This document shows, piece by piece, positions 8,516 to 16,531 of a DNA stretch of 64,000 nucleotides; positions within the stretch are counted from its first letter, which is position 1; each line of letters opens with the position of its first letter. The position numbers and the translations under genes are program-made. The notes below the pieces were generated by a model, which worked only from the letters and a program-made list of their open reading frames with translations, did no database searches and was not told the origin of the DNA. The DNA is taken from NCBI GenBank assembly GCA_965229005.1, contig CBDDIP010000002.1, forward strand, positions 2,666,001 through 2,730,000, in the 5' to 3' direction. The DNA comes from CBDDIP01 sp965229005 (GTDB taxonomy: Bacteria > Actinomycetota > Acidimicrobiia > Acidimicrobiales > Ilumatobacteraceae).

Positions 8516-8941
8516 ATGGAAGCAACCAAGGAATTCGTGGAGGGCCGCCCGATGCCCCGTCTCGACCCCGTGTCGAAGACGTTCTGGGAGGGCACCAAGC
8601 GCGGCGAGCTCCTGTACCAGGAGTGTCCGGCGTGCGGGAACCGCCAGTTCTACCCGCGGGCCTGCTGCACCAAGTGCCTGGCCGAACCGGACTGGAAGGT
8701 CGCGGCCGGCACCGGCACGATCCACACCTTCTCCGTCGTCCGCCAGAACTACGCGGCGCCGTTCAAGCAGTGGGTGCCCTACGTCGTGGCGATCGTCGAG
8801 CTCGACGAGGGTCCGCGCGTGCAGGGCAACATCGTCGGCGGTTCCGTCGACGACGTGAAGATCGGCCAGCGCGTGCAGGTCAGCTTCGTCGACGCCAGCG
8901 ACGAGGTGGCCTTCCCGTTCTGGCACGTCATCACCGACTGA
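8516..8941 (+). CDS. DUF35 (zinc ribbon + OB-fold) acyl-CoA-binding partner protein
   Basis: A 141-residue protein with a rubredoxin-like zinc ribbon formed by C37, C40, C51 and C54 (ECPACG...CCTKC). An OB-fold with the typical IHTFSVVRQNYAAPF and PYVVAIVELDEG motifs follows. DUF35 proteins form complexes with thiolase-fold enzymes and supply part of the CoA-substrate site. The gene starts two bases after the thiolase-like stop, so a heteromeric complex of the two is likely. It is the last gene of its operon and is followed by a strong hairpin. Confidence 0.9.
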   Translation: MEATKEFVEGRPMPRLDPVSKTFWEGTKRGELLYQECPACGNRQFYPRACCTKCLAEPDWKVAAGTGTIHTFSVVRQNYAAPFKQWVPYVVAIVELDEGPRVQGNIVGGSVDDVKIGQRVQVSFVDASDEVAFPFWHVITD

Positions 8942-8958
8942 TCGTCATTGCCGGTCCG

Positions 8959-9001
8959 CGACGCCGGCGAGGTCTCGCCCCCCGAGACCTCGCCGGCGTC
9001 G
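8959..9001. terminator. 19-bp perfect hairpin between convergent genes
   Basis: Bases 8959-8977 and 8983-9001 are perfect complements (arms beginning CGACGCCGGC) with a five-C loop. It lies 17 bp after the DUF35 stop and 26 bp before the stop of the convergent gene, so it can serve both strands. There is no U-tract, as is usual in high-GC actinobacteria. Confidence 0.8.
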
Positions 9002-9026
9002 TCGCGTCCCGGTGCTGCCGCTCTGG

Positions 9027-9641
9027 TCAGCTGGTCGGCGACCGCCCGTCGGGCGGCCACGCCGCGTAGTTGTCCTCCAGCGGCACGCCGAGCGAGACGG
9101 TGAACGAAGAGATCGCCGTCCACACCGCGATGCAGTAGACGAGCTCGACGAGCTCGGCGTCGGACTCGAGGTGCGAGCGCAGCTCGAGCAACGTCGGGCG
9201 TTGTGCCACGCCGTCCTTGACGATCTGGTCGACGGTCCGCACGAGGCAGCGCTCTGCCGGACCGAAGCCCTCGTGATCCTCGCCATCGCGAACGCCGAGC
9301 CCTTCTGGTTCGCCTGCGCCGGGGAAGTTGGTGTCCAGCATCGGGGCGAAGTGATGGGCCCAGACGTACGTGTCGCCGTGCAGCCAGGAGATGCGCATGA
9401 TCGCCAGCTCGCGAAGCTTCAGCGCCTCCGGCCGCTTCGTCAGCACGCCGGCGCGCACGAGCTGCATGTTGATCTCGTTCTCCACGACCGCGGTCTGCGG
9501 CGACTGCAGGAGCATGCGGTACAGGTTCAACTTCGCCAGTTCGGGGCGCAGCCCGACGGCCTCGAACTGAGCCGGTGCGTCCTCGATCGACACCATCGGC
9601 ACCACGGGTGTCGTCGGTCCTGCGTTCTCTTGAGGCGTCAT
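9027..9641 (-). CDS. Carboxymuconolactone-decarboxylase (AhpD-like) fold protein without the Cys pair
   Basis: A 204-residue protein. The central helix reads ELAIMRISWLHGDTYVWAHHFAPML, the CMD/AhpD core with E, W and the terminal His kept. The CXXC of the redox AhpD branch is absent, which points to the decarboxylase/lyase branch or an uncharacterised relative. I chose ATG 9641 because GGAGGAGGG stands just upstream; a GTG at 9656 would be inside that ribosome-binding site. It is monocistronic and opposes the SDR-ligase operon. Its upstream region (9692-9735) has TAACGG half-sites but no perfect 12-bp pair. Confidence 0.72.
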   Translation of the reverse strand: MTPQENAGPTTPVVPMVSIEDAPAQFEAVGLRPELAKLNLYRMLLQSPQTAVVENEINMQLVRAGVLTKRPEALKLRELAIMRISWLHGDTYVWAHHFAPMLDTNFPGAGEPEGLGVRDGEDHEGFGPAERCLVRTVDQIVKDGVAQRPTLLELRSHLESDAELVELVYCIAVWTAISSFTVSLGVPLEDNYAAWPPDGRSPTS

Positions 9642-9761
9642 CGCGCCCTCCTCCACGACGAGCAGCGCCGGGTGCGACTGGCTCGCCTGCCGTTATCGCA
9701 CGGACTCGATTTGCAGCCCGTTACCACGCCGTTCGAGGGCTTCGCAAACCGTGTCGAACGT

Positions 9762-9777
9762 TAACGGTGGGAGTAAC
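9762..9777 (+). promoter_or_regulatory. TAAC direct repeat upstream of the livK-type operon
   Basis: TAACGG at 9762 and TAACGA at 9774, 12 bp apart, about 100 bp before the binding-protein start. Weaker elements on the minus strand (TAACGG at 9695-9690; GAAC/TAAC 11 bp apart at 9734-9720) may serve the divergent CMD-like gene. Confidence 0.7.
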
Positions 9778-9875
9778 GAACGACAGCGACGATGGGCCTT
9801 GCACGGCTGAGAACGTCAGCGCGTGTTCGGTGGGCGGTCTGTCCGTCCCCGTTCCAACAAGGGGGAAACGCCACC

Positions 9876-11150
9876 ATGCACAAACGCGTCCTGACGACGC
9901 TCGCACTCGCGTCGCTGATCGCTCTCGCAGCTTGCGGGAGCGACGACAAGGAGGGAAGTTCCACACAGGCCACCACGCCTGCGACGGAAGCCACCACTCC
10001 TCCCACCGACGCGCCCGGCGGCACCGATGTGCCGGGGACCACGGGCGAGCCCACCACCACTGCCGCACAGCTCGACCTCCCTGCGGAGATCCACATCGGC
10101 GTGCCGCTCGACATGTCCGGCTCGGCCGCGGTTGCTTCCGTCGGCGTCGACGAGCTCGACGGGATCAAGCTGGCTGTCGACGAGATCAACAGCAGTGGCT
10201 ACCTCGGCGATTCGAAGATCGTCCTCGACGTCGTCGACACCCAGGCCGACAAGCAGAAGTCCGTCGAAGCCACGCTCAAGTTCGTGTCCGATGAGGTCAC
10301 CGCCGTCGTCGGCTTCACCATCACGCCGTCGTGGCTCGCCGCCGCACCGGCGCTGCAGGAAGCCGGCATCCCGGCAATGGCCGTCGAGCTCAGCGCCAAG
10401 GGCGTCACCGAGGTCGGCGACAAGATGTTCCGCCTCTACCCGGACATGGGCAAGGTGATCCCCGGCGGCGACGTCGACTTCGCCACCGCGTTCGGTTCGA
10501 CGAAGGTTGCCTACCTGTACCAGAGCGACGCCGCGTCGACCGCTGAGATCCACGCTGCCCGCAAGGCCGCTCTCGAGGCCGCCGGCTTCGAGACCGTCGA
10601 GGAGCAGACGTTCGCCGGTACGGACACCGACGTTCGTGCGCAGCTGACCGCCATCCAGGACTCCGGTGCCGACCTCGTCGTCGTCACGCCGTTGCCCGGT
10701 CTGATGACGATCGTCTACCTGCAGGCCGCCGAGATCGGGCTCGACGCTCAGATCATCGGCTCTCCCGACGCCAACCAGGCGATCCTGGAGCAGGCCGGTC
10801 CGGAGATGCAGTGCCTCGTCTACACCACCGCTTGGAACCGCAAGTCGACCGAGGGCGCCAACACGCACTTCCTCGAGCTGTGGGCCGAGAAGGGCACCGG
10901 CAAGGACCCCGACGTGTTCCACGCTGCCGGCTACTCGGCGATGTGGGCCATGGCCACGGGCATCCATGACGCCAACAGCGTCGAAGGTGCCGACATCGCC
11001 GCAGCCATCGTGGCGATCGACAGCCTGCCGACGACGTTCGGTGATGTCGACTTCAAGGACAACCGCGCTGCGAAGGTGCTCGGCACGAAGGTGCAGATCC
11101 TCGACTCGCAGGTCGAGCTGTGGGACGAGTCGTCCACCTGCTCGAAGTGA
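9876..11150 (+). CDS. Branched-chain-amino-acid-type ABC transporter substrate-binding lipoprotein
   Basis: A 424-residue LivK-type periplasmic-binding protein (peripla_BP_6 fold). The signal peptide ends in a lipobox LIALAAC with the lipidated Cys at residue 20. A Thr/Pro-rich tether of about 45 residues follows, then the two-lobed domain starting IHIGVPLDMSG. Members of this family bind branched-chain amino acids, but also aromatic acids, short-chain acids and amides, so the ligand is open. ATG 9876 is preceded by GGGGGAA. It is the first gene of an import operon with two permeases and two ATPases. A hairpin after its stop may let the binding protein be made in excess. Confidence 0.9.
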   Translation: MHKRVLTTLALASLIALAACGSDDKEGSSTQATTPATEATTPPTDAPGGTDVPGTTGEPTTTAAQLDLPAEIHIGVPLDMSGSAAVASVGVDELDGIKLAVDEINSSGYLGDSKIVLDVVDTQADKQKSVEATLKFVSDEVTAVVGFTITPSWLAAAPALQEAGIPAMAVELSAKGVTEVGDKMFRLYPDMGKVIPGGDVDFATAFGSTKVAYLYQSDAASTAEIHAARKAALEAAGFETVEEQTFAGTDTDVRAQLTAIQDSGADLVVVTPLPGLMTIVYLQAAEIGLDAQIIGSPDANQAILEQAGPEMQCLVYTTAWNRKSTEGANTHFLELWAEKGTGKDPDVFHAAGYSAMWAMATGIHDANSVEGADIAAAIVAIDSLPTTFGDVDFKDNRAAKVLGTKVQILDSQVELWDESSTCSK

Positions 11151-11196
11151 CCTGAGGGTTCGCAAGCAGATCAAGTAGTCAACCGACGGCCGGGGC

Positions 11197-11218
11197 GTGG
11201 GGACATCGCAGTCCTCAC
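11197..11218 (+). terminator. Hairpin after the binding-protein gene (attenuator-like)
   Basis: GTGGGGAC (11197-11204) and GTCCTCAC (11211-11218) pair over eight positions with one G-U and a six-base loop. It lies in the 125-bp gap between the binding-protein gene and the permease. It may be an mRNA-stabilising or partial-termination hairpin. Confidence 0.45.
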
Positions 11219-11275
11219 GTCCCGTCCGTCATTCACGAGAGGAACGCCCACGATGATGGACGAAGGGACGACCAC

Positions 11276-12148
11276 GTGCAGCAGCTGATCAACGGCTTGG
11301 CACTCGGCAGCAGCTACGCGCTGCTCGCCGTCGGGGTGACGCTGGTGTGGGGTGTGCTCAACATCCTCACGTTCGCCCACGCGCAGATGATGACCGTCGG
11401 CGCGTTCATCACCATGATCCTCCTCCATCGCGGGTACGACATGATCCCGTCGGTGATCGGCGGCATGGTCGTCGCCGGACTCGTATCGGCCCTGATGGAC
11501 GTGGCCCTGTTCACCCCGCTGCGGATCAAGAAGGCACCGGAGTTCTCGTTCGTCGTGGTGACCATCGGTGTCGCCCAGATCGTGACGGCGATCATCTCCC
11601 TGCGCACCCGTTCGCAGACGCTGCCGTTCCCGCGGCGCGTGTTCCCCGTCAAGCCGCTCGAGCTGTTCGGGCGCAACATCCCCCGCCTGTCGATCGTCAT
11701 GCTCGTCGTCAGCCTCGTGGTCATGGTGCTGCTCGGCGTGTGGCTGCAGCTCACCAAGTCGGGCACCGCCGTTCGGGCCGTTGCCTACTCGCGTGAGACC
11801 GGCGAGCTGCTCGGCATCAACAGCAAGCTCGTGTTCGCCTCGTGCTTCTTCATCTCGGGGGCCCTTGCGGCCATCTCGGGGATCTTCCTGGCCGCTTCGT
11901 CCGGCCAGCTGGCGCACTCGTCCAACGATCCACTGCTGCTGATCGCGTTCGCCGTGATCGTCCTCGGTGGGATGGGTTCGATCCGGGGCGCCGTCGTCGG
12001 TGGGCTCGTGCTCGGCATCGTCAGCGTCTACTCGACGATCTACGTCTCTTCGGTGTTCCGCGAAGCGGTCGCCATGCTCACCATCCTGGCGGTCCTCGTC
12101 CTGCGGCCCTCCGGGCTGTTCGGCGGAAAGGCGACGGCTCGTGTTTGA
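11276..12148 (+). CDS. Branched-chain-amino-acid-type ABC permease (LivH)
   Basis: A 290-residue integral membrane permease with about eight hydrophobic helices. It opens with the LivH signature (QQLINGLALGSSYALLAVG) and has ILTFAHAQMMTVGAF. The late motif VILGGMGSIRGAVVGGLVLG contains the loop that contacts the ATPase. The start is GTG 11276, after GAAGGGAC. The LivM gene begins eight bases before its stop. It forms the pore together with LivM. Confidence 0.93.
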   Translation: MQQLINGLALGSSYALLAVGVTLVWGVLNILTFAHAQMMTVGAFITMILLHRGYDMIPSVIGGMVVAGLVSALMDVALFTPLRIKKAPEFSFVVVTIGVAQIVTAIISLRTRSQTLPFPRRVFPVKPLELFGRNIPRLSIVMLVVSLVVMVLLGVWLQLTKSGTAVRAVAYSRETGELLGINSKLVFASCFFISGALAAISGIFLAASSGQLAHSSNDPLLLIAFAVIVLGGMGSIRGAVVGGLVLGIVSVYSTIYVSSVFREAVAMLTILAVLVLRPSGLFGGKATARV

Positions 12149-13094
12149 CTTCCTCAGCCCGCTCCAGCAGTTCACGCTCGACACGACGCTGATCACGACG
12201 CTGCTCGTGATCAGCGTGCACATCACGTTCCGCGCCGGCCTGTTCTCGCTGGCACCCCTCGGCTTCGCCGCCATCGGCTCCTACACGACAGCGGTGCTGG
12301 TGACGAAGAAGGACTGGCCGGTGCTCGGCGGCATCGCTGCCGGGGTGGTCTTCGCCGCTGCGCTCGCTGCCGTGTTCGCCATCCCGGTCCTCCGGCTGCG
12401 CGGCATCTACTTCGCGCTCGGGACGGTGGCGCTGGCTCAGGCGACCATCGTGTTCATCAGCAACTTCGACATCACCAACACCACGCTCGGCATCTCGGGG
12501 ATCCCCAACGACATCGAGACGTGGCACCTCATCGTGATCCTGCTCGTCGTCTTCACGTTCCTCCAGCTCGAGCACCGGTCGCGCTTCGGGCGTGCCCTGG
12601 CTGCGGTTCGCCTGGACGAGCGCACGGCGAGCGGGCTCGGCATCAACGTCAAGTGGCTGCGCTTCACCACGTTCGTCGCCTCCGCCGGCCTGGCCGGTCT
12701 GGCGGGTGCTCTGGAGGCGCACCGCACGACGGTGATCAGCCCCGAGCAGTACGCCTTCGGGCTGTTGATCCCGCTGTTCACCTACGCGCTCGTCGGCGGG
12801 CACGGCCACTGGCTCGGTCCGGTGCTCACGGCGTGGGCGCTCACCGCGCTGCGCAACTACATGGACTTCAGCAACAGCAAGTGGGAGGACCTGATCTACG
12901 GCACGTTGTTGGTCGTCGTCATGCTCCTCGCGCCCTCCGGCCTGACCGACCCGACCATCGCCCGCAAGCTCGGGCTGCGGCGCAAGCGCAAGCGGCGGCC
13001 ATCGAGCACCCTGGAGCCCGATCCGGCCGGCCTCACCGCAGCCGCCACGGCTGCACCGACGACCGGTTCGACGGCAGCGACGGTGGCGTCATGA
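12141..13094 (+). CDS. Branched-chain-amino-acid-type ABC permease (LivM)
   Basis: A 317-residue membrane permease, second half of the channel. It has the family motifs LFSLAPLGFAAIGSYTTA, LRLRGIYFALGTVA and GINVKWLRFTTFVASAGLAGLAGAL. The hydrophilic C-terminal 45 residues are rich in Arg/Lys (RKLGLRRKRKRRP), then Ala/Thr, and are longer than usual. The GTG start at 12141 overlaps the LivH stop, and its own stop overlaps the LivG start (ATGA). Confidence 0.92.
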   Translation: MFDFLSPLQQFTLDTTLITTLLVISVHITFRAGLFSLAPLGFAAIGSYTTAVLVTKKDWPVLGGIAAGVVFAAALAAVFAIPVLRLRGIYFALGTVALAQATIVFISNFDITNTTLGISGIPNDIETWHLIVILLVVFTFLQLEHRSRFGRALAAVRLDERTASGLGINVKWLRFTTFVASAGLAGLAGALEAHRTTVISPEQYAFGLLIPLFTYALVGGHGHWLGPVLTAWALTALRNYMDFSNSKWEDLIYGTLLVVVMLLAPSGLTDPTIARKLGLRRKRKRRPSSTLEPDPAGLTAAATAAPTTGSTAATVAS

Positions 13095-13927
13095 CCGCGC
13101 TGCTCGACGTCGCCGGCGTCTCCAAGAACTTCGGTGGCGTGCAGGCGGTGCGCGATGCCACCTTCCACGTCGATGCGGGCGAGGTGTTCGGCCTCATCGG
13201 CCCCAACGGCGCAGGCAAGACGACGATGGTCAACCTCATCACGGGCTACTTCGATCCGACCGAGGGCACGATCCAGTTCGACGGTCGATCCGTCGTGCGC
13301 ACGCCACCGTTCAAGCTCGCCCAGCGCGGGCTGGCCCGCACCTTCCAGAACCTGCAGCTGTTCGACGGCGAGTCGGTGCTCGACAACGTGTTGATCGGCC
13401 GCCACATGTCGTTCCACGGACGACGCTGGCAGATGTGGTCGAAGCGTCGGCGCGAGGAGCGCGAGCAGCACGACGCTGCCTACCGCCTGCTCGATCGGCT
13501 GGGTCTGACCGACCTCGCCGACGCCGATGTGAGCGGGTTGCCGTACGGCATCCGCCGTCGGGTGGAGGTGGCCAGGGCGCTGGCGGTGGAGCCGCGCCTG
13601 CTGCTGCTCGACGAGCCGACGGCCGGCATGACGCGCAAGGAGAGCGATGACATCGCCGATCTCATCCGCTCGGTGAACGAAGCCGGTGTCACGGTCCTGC
13701 TCGTCGATCACAACGTGCGCCTCGTCACCGACGTGTGCCATCGGATCGCGGTGATGGACTGGGGCTCGGTCGTCGTCGAGGGCCCTCCTGAAGAGGTGTG
13801 GAAGGATCAACGGGTGAAGGACGCGTACCTCGGTGCCGGACGCACGCCCAGGAAGGCCGTCGGCGCCGTCGTCGGCGCCACGATGGGAACCGACGCAGGG
13901 GAGGCCGACGATGTTGCAGGTCGATGA
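13091..13927 (+). CDS. ABC transporter ATPase (LivG)
   Basis: A 278-residue ATPase with Walker A GPNGAGKTT, the Q-loop TFQNLQLF, a signature of divergent LivG type (VSGLPYGIRRRVEVARAL), Walker B LLLLDEP and the switch His in VDHN. LivG-type proteins have a longer helical insert after the Q-loop, seen here as SFHGRRWQMWSKRRREEREQ. It powers the importer as a heterodimer with LivF, whose gene begins 17 bases before the LivG stop. Confidence 0.93.
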   Translation: MTALLDVAGVSKNFGGVQAVRDATFHVDAGEVFGLIGPNGAGKTTMVNLITGYFDPTEGTIQFDGRSVVRTPPFKLAQRGLARTFQNLQLFDGESVLDNVLIGRHMSFHGRRWQMWSKRRREEREQHDAAYRLLDRLGLTDLADADVSGLPYGIRRRVEVARALAVEPRLLLLDEPTAGMTRKESDDIADLIRSVNEAGVTVLLVDHNVRLVTDVCHRIAVMDWGSVVVEGPPEEVWKDQRVKDAYLGAGRTPRKAVGAVVGATMGTDAGEADDVAGR

Positions 13928-14603
13928 GCTCGTCGTGCGCTACGGCGCCGTGGTAGCGCTGCACGGCGTGTCGCTGACGGTCAACGCCGGTGAGGCGGTG
14001 TCCATCGTCGGGCCGAACGGCGCCGGCAAGACGTCCCTCATGCGCGCCCTCGCCGGACTGGTCAAGCCCGCCGGTGGTGTCGCCACCCTGGACGGCAAGC
14101 GGATCAGCGGACGTGTCGCGCACCGCGTCGCCCGTGAGGGCGTTGCACTTGTCCCGGAAGGCCGCGCCATCCTGGCGCCGCTGACGGTCCGCCAGAACCT
14201 GGTGATGGGCGGCTACAACCGGCCCAAGGCCGAGGTGAAGGAGCGCATCGCCGAGATGTGCGAGATCTTCCCGGTCCTCGGCGACCGACTGCACTCGGCA
14301 GGCGGGCTGCTGTCCGGCGGTGAGCAGCAGATGCTGGCCATCGCCCGCGGCCTGATGGCCAAGCCGCGCCTGCTGATGCTCGACGAGCCGTCGATGGGGT
14401 TGGCGCCGGTGGTGGTCGACAGCATCCTCGAAGCGCTGCGCGCCGTCACCGGTCAGGGCACGGCGATCCTGCTCGCCGAGCAGAACGCGTCGCTGGCGAT
14501 GGACGTCACCGATCGTTCGTACGTGCTCGTCGGTGGAGAGATCGTTGCCGAAGGCGCCGGCTCGGAGATGGGCGAGGACCTGCTGGAGCGTTACCTGGCA
14601 TGA
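13911..14603 (+). CDS. ABC transporter ATPase (LivF)
   Basis: A 230-residue ATPase with Walker A GPNGAGKTS, the characteristic LivF stretch VALVPEGRAILAPLTV, signature LLSGGEQQMLAIARGL, Walker B LLMLDEPSMGL and switch region AEQN. It completes the five-gene importer. GGGGAGG lies seven bases before ATG 13911. The gene overlaps LivG by 17 bases and the following LLM oxidoreductase by four (ATGA), so that enzyme is likely made together with the importer. Confidence 0.94.
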   Translation: MLQVDELVVRYGAVVALHGVSLTVNAGEAVSIVGPNGAGKTSLMRALAGLVKPAGGVATLDGKRISGRVAHRVAREGVALVPEGRAILAPLTVRQNLVMGGYNRPKAEVKERIAEMCEIFPVLGDRLHSAGGLLSGGEQQMLAIARGLMAKPRLLMLDEPSMGLAPVVVDSILEALRAVTGQGTAILLAEQNASLAMDVTDRSYVLVGGEIVAEGAGSEMGEDLLERYLA

Positions 14604-15580
14604 CGGGCGCGCCTGCCGATCAGGTTCGCTTCGGTCTCGCCGTCCCGGCTTCGATCGGCGGCTTCGCCACCGGTTTGGACGATGCTCCCGGCGCGGTGTC
14701 CGACGTCGGCGTCGACGAGTGGTTGGACATGCTCACCGATCCGTCGGTGGCCTCGATCTGGGCGCTCGACCAGCTGGCCGGCAAGGCGCCGACCCCCGAG
14801 GCGTTCTCGGTCCTGAGCTTCCTCGCCGCCCGCACGACGACGCAACGACTCGGGATCGCCGTGCTCATCGGCGCGGGACGCGGTCCGGTGGCCACGGCCA
14901 AGGCGGTGACGACGCTCGACTGGCTGTCGCGCGGGCGCGTCGACCTCGGGTTGGGGCTCGGTGCCGGCGCGCACTACCCGTCGTACGGCGTCGACCGACA
15001 GCGCGGTGGCGGCATGGGATCGATCCTCGACGAGCTCATCCATCTGACCCGACGGCTGTGGACCGAGGACAGCGTGACGGCCGACGGGGCCACCTGGCAG
15101 TTCCACGACGTGCGCATGAACCCCAAGCCGCTCCAGCATCCACACCCGCCGGTGTGGATCGGCGGTGGAGGCACACGAGCGCTCGAACGCGCCCTCGATC
15201 TGGGTGCCGGCTACATCGGCGCCGGACGGCACTCCAGTCAGGAGTTCCTCGATCACGTGGAGCAGTTGCGCGCGCTCGCCGAGGTCCGGGGCGGCCTGCC
15301 CGCCGGCTTCGGGCTCGCCAAGCGCGTCTACCTGGTCGTCGCCGACCGTCGCGAGGACGCCGAGTCGACCGTTCGCAACTGGTTCGACCGGTTCTACGGG
15401 TGGCCCGATCTCGGTGCTCAGGTCACCGTGTTCGGAACCGTCGACGAGTGCGCCGCCGAGTTGGCAGAACTCGTCGCCGCCGGTGCGACCGAGCTGATCA
15501 TCCACCCGCTGATCGATCGCCCTGAGCAGTACCGGCGAGTGGTCACGGACGTCATGCCGGCCACGCTCGCCCTGCGCTGA
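14600..15580 (+). CDS. LLM-class flavin-dependent oxidoreductase
   Basis: A 326-residue luciferase-like TIM-barrel protein. Hallmarks are FLAARTTTQRLGIAVLIGAGRGPVATAKAVTTLDWLSRGRVDLGLGLGAG and HPPVWIGGGGTRALERALDLGAGYIG. LLM enzymes use reduced FMN or F420; actinobacterial ones of this type are often F420-dependent. It is translationally coupled to livF, which suggests that it acts on the imported compound or an early intermediate. Cofactor and reaction are not determined by the sequence. Confidence 0.88.
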   Translation: MTGAPADQVRFGLAVPASIGGFATGLDDAPGAVSDVGVDEWLDMLTDPSVASIWALDQLAGKAPTPEAFSVLSFLAARTTTQRLGIAVLIGAGRGPVATAKAVTTLDWLSRGRVDLGLGLGAGAHYPSYGVDRQRGGGMGSILDELIHLTRRLWTEDSVTADGATWQFHDVRMNPKPLQHPHPPVWIGGGGTRALERALDLGAGYIGAGRHSSQEFLDHVEQLRALAEVRGGLPAGFGLAKRVYLVVADRREDAESTVRNWFDRFYGWPDLGAQVTVFGTVDECAAELAELVAAGATELIIHPLIDRPEQYRRVVTDVMPATLALR

Positions 15581-15582
15581 AC

Positions 15583-15600
15583 CGCCGCTGCCCAGCGGCG
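15583..15600. terminator. Short hairpin between convergent genes
   Basis: CGCCGCTG (15583-15590) and CAGCGGCG (15593-15600) are perfect complements. The element fills the 20-bp gap between two convergent stop codons and probably ends both transcripts. Confidence 0.6.
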
Positions 15601-16530
15601 TCAGCGCGACTGGATCAGCCGGACGATGTCCGCCAGGCCCTGCTCCAGCGTCCATCCACCGGTGTAGCCGGTGTCTCGGCGCAGCGGAGCGTCGTCGAAC
15701 ACCTGCGACCAGTTGTGCTCGCCGGGCTCGGCGGCCACGTCGGCGCCGGGGATGGCCTCGCGAGCGGCCTGCACGGTCTCGTCGATCGTGCGCGAATCTC
15801 CGGCGATGTTGTAGGCGAACGTGTCCGTCGTGGTGGCCCGACTGAGCCTGACGAACGCGTCGGCCGCGTCGATCGAGTAGATCCAGTTCATCCGCGACGA
15901 CGCCCACGGCACTCGGCCCGGCTCGCCGCGGAGCGGCTTCTCGACCAGTTCCTCGACGAAGCGCGCGGCCCAGCCGATCCGGCAGCCGAACCCGTAGGCG
16001 AGACCGATGCGCAAGGCCGCGTTGTCGACGCCGAACTTGCGGAAGTAGAACTCGCCCTCGGACTCGCCGAAGATCTTGCTGGCCTCGTACACGTCGGCCG
16101 CGTAGAGGCGAGCGTCGTTGGCGATCGGCCCGGGCGGCTGGTTGCGCGGGTGACCGAAGATCGCCGCGCTGCTGGCCGTGACGACGCGGCGGATCGGCTG
16201 CATCCGTGCGACCTCGAGCACGTTGTGCGTGCCGATCACGTTCGACTGGATGCACGACCACGGGTTCTCCGCCGATCGGGCGTGCAGCTCACCGGCGAGG
16301 TGGATGATGCGCTCGATGCCGTGCTGCTCGCACACGCGCAGGAGGTGGGCGAGGTCGGTGACCTCGCCGACGACACGAGTCAACTCGGGGCGCGAGGCGT
16401 CGCCGAGCACCAGGTCGAGCGCGCCGGGAAAGCTGCGGTCGAGGGCGACGACCGACTCGCCCTCGTCCAACAGCTGACGCACCACGTAGCTGCCGATGAA
16501 CCCGGCGCCCCCTGTCACCAAGTACGACAC
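15601..16530 (-). CDS. NAD-dependent epimerase/dehydratase (extended SDR)
   Basis: A 309-residue extended SDR. The N-terminal NAD-binding motif is TGGAGFIGSYVV, followed by HLAGELHARSAENPW. The catalytic pair is YEASK, preceded by the Ser/Thr stretch TASSAAIFGHP. A sugar-nucleotide or 3-beta-HSD-like substrate is possible. In this catabolic setting a ring alcohol dehydrogenase/isomerase role is as likely as a sugar role. The GTG start is one base after the TGA of the upstream LLM gene, so both form one operon. Confidence 0.85.
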   Translation of the reverse strand: MSYLVTGGAGFIGSYVVRQLLDEGESVVALDRSFPGALDLVLGDASRPELTRVVGEVTDLAHLLRVCEQHGIERIIHLAGELHARSAENPWSCIQSNVIGTHNVLEVARMQPIRRVVTASSAAIFGHPRNQPPGPIANDARLYAADVYEASKIFGESEGEFYFRKFGVDNAALRIGLAYGFGCRIGWAARFVEELVEKPLRGEPGRVPWASSRMNWIYSIDAADAFVRLSRATTTDTFAYNIAGDSRTIDETVQAAREAIPGADVAAEPGEHNWSQVFDDAPLRRDTGYTGGWTLEQGLADIVRLIQSR

Positions 16531-16531
16531 G

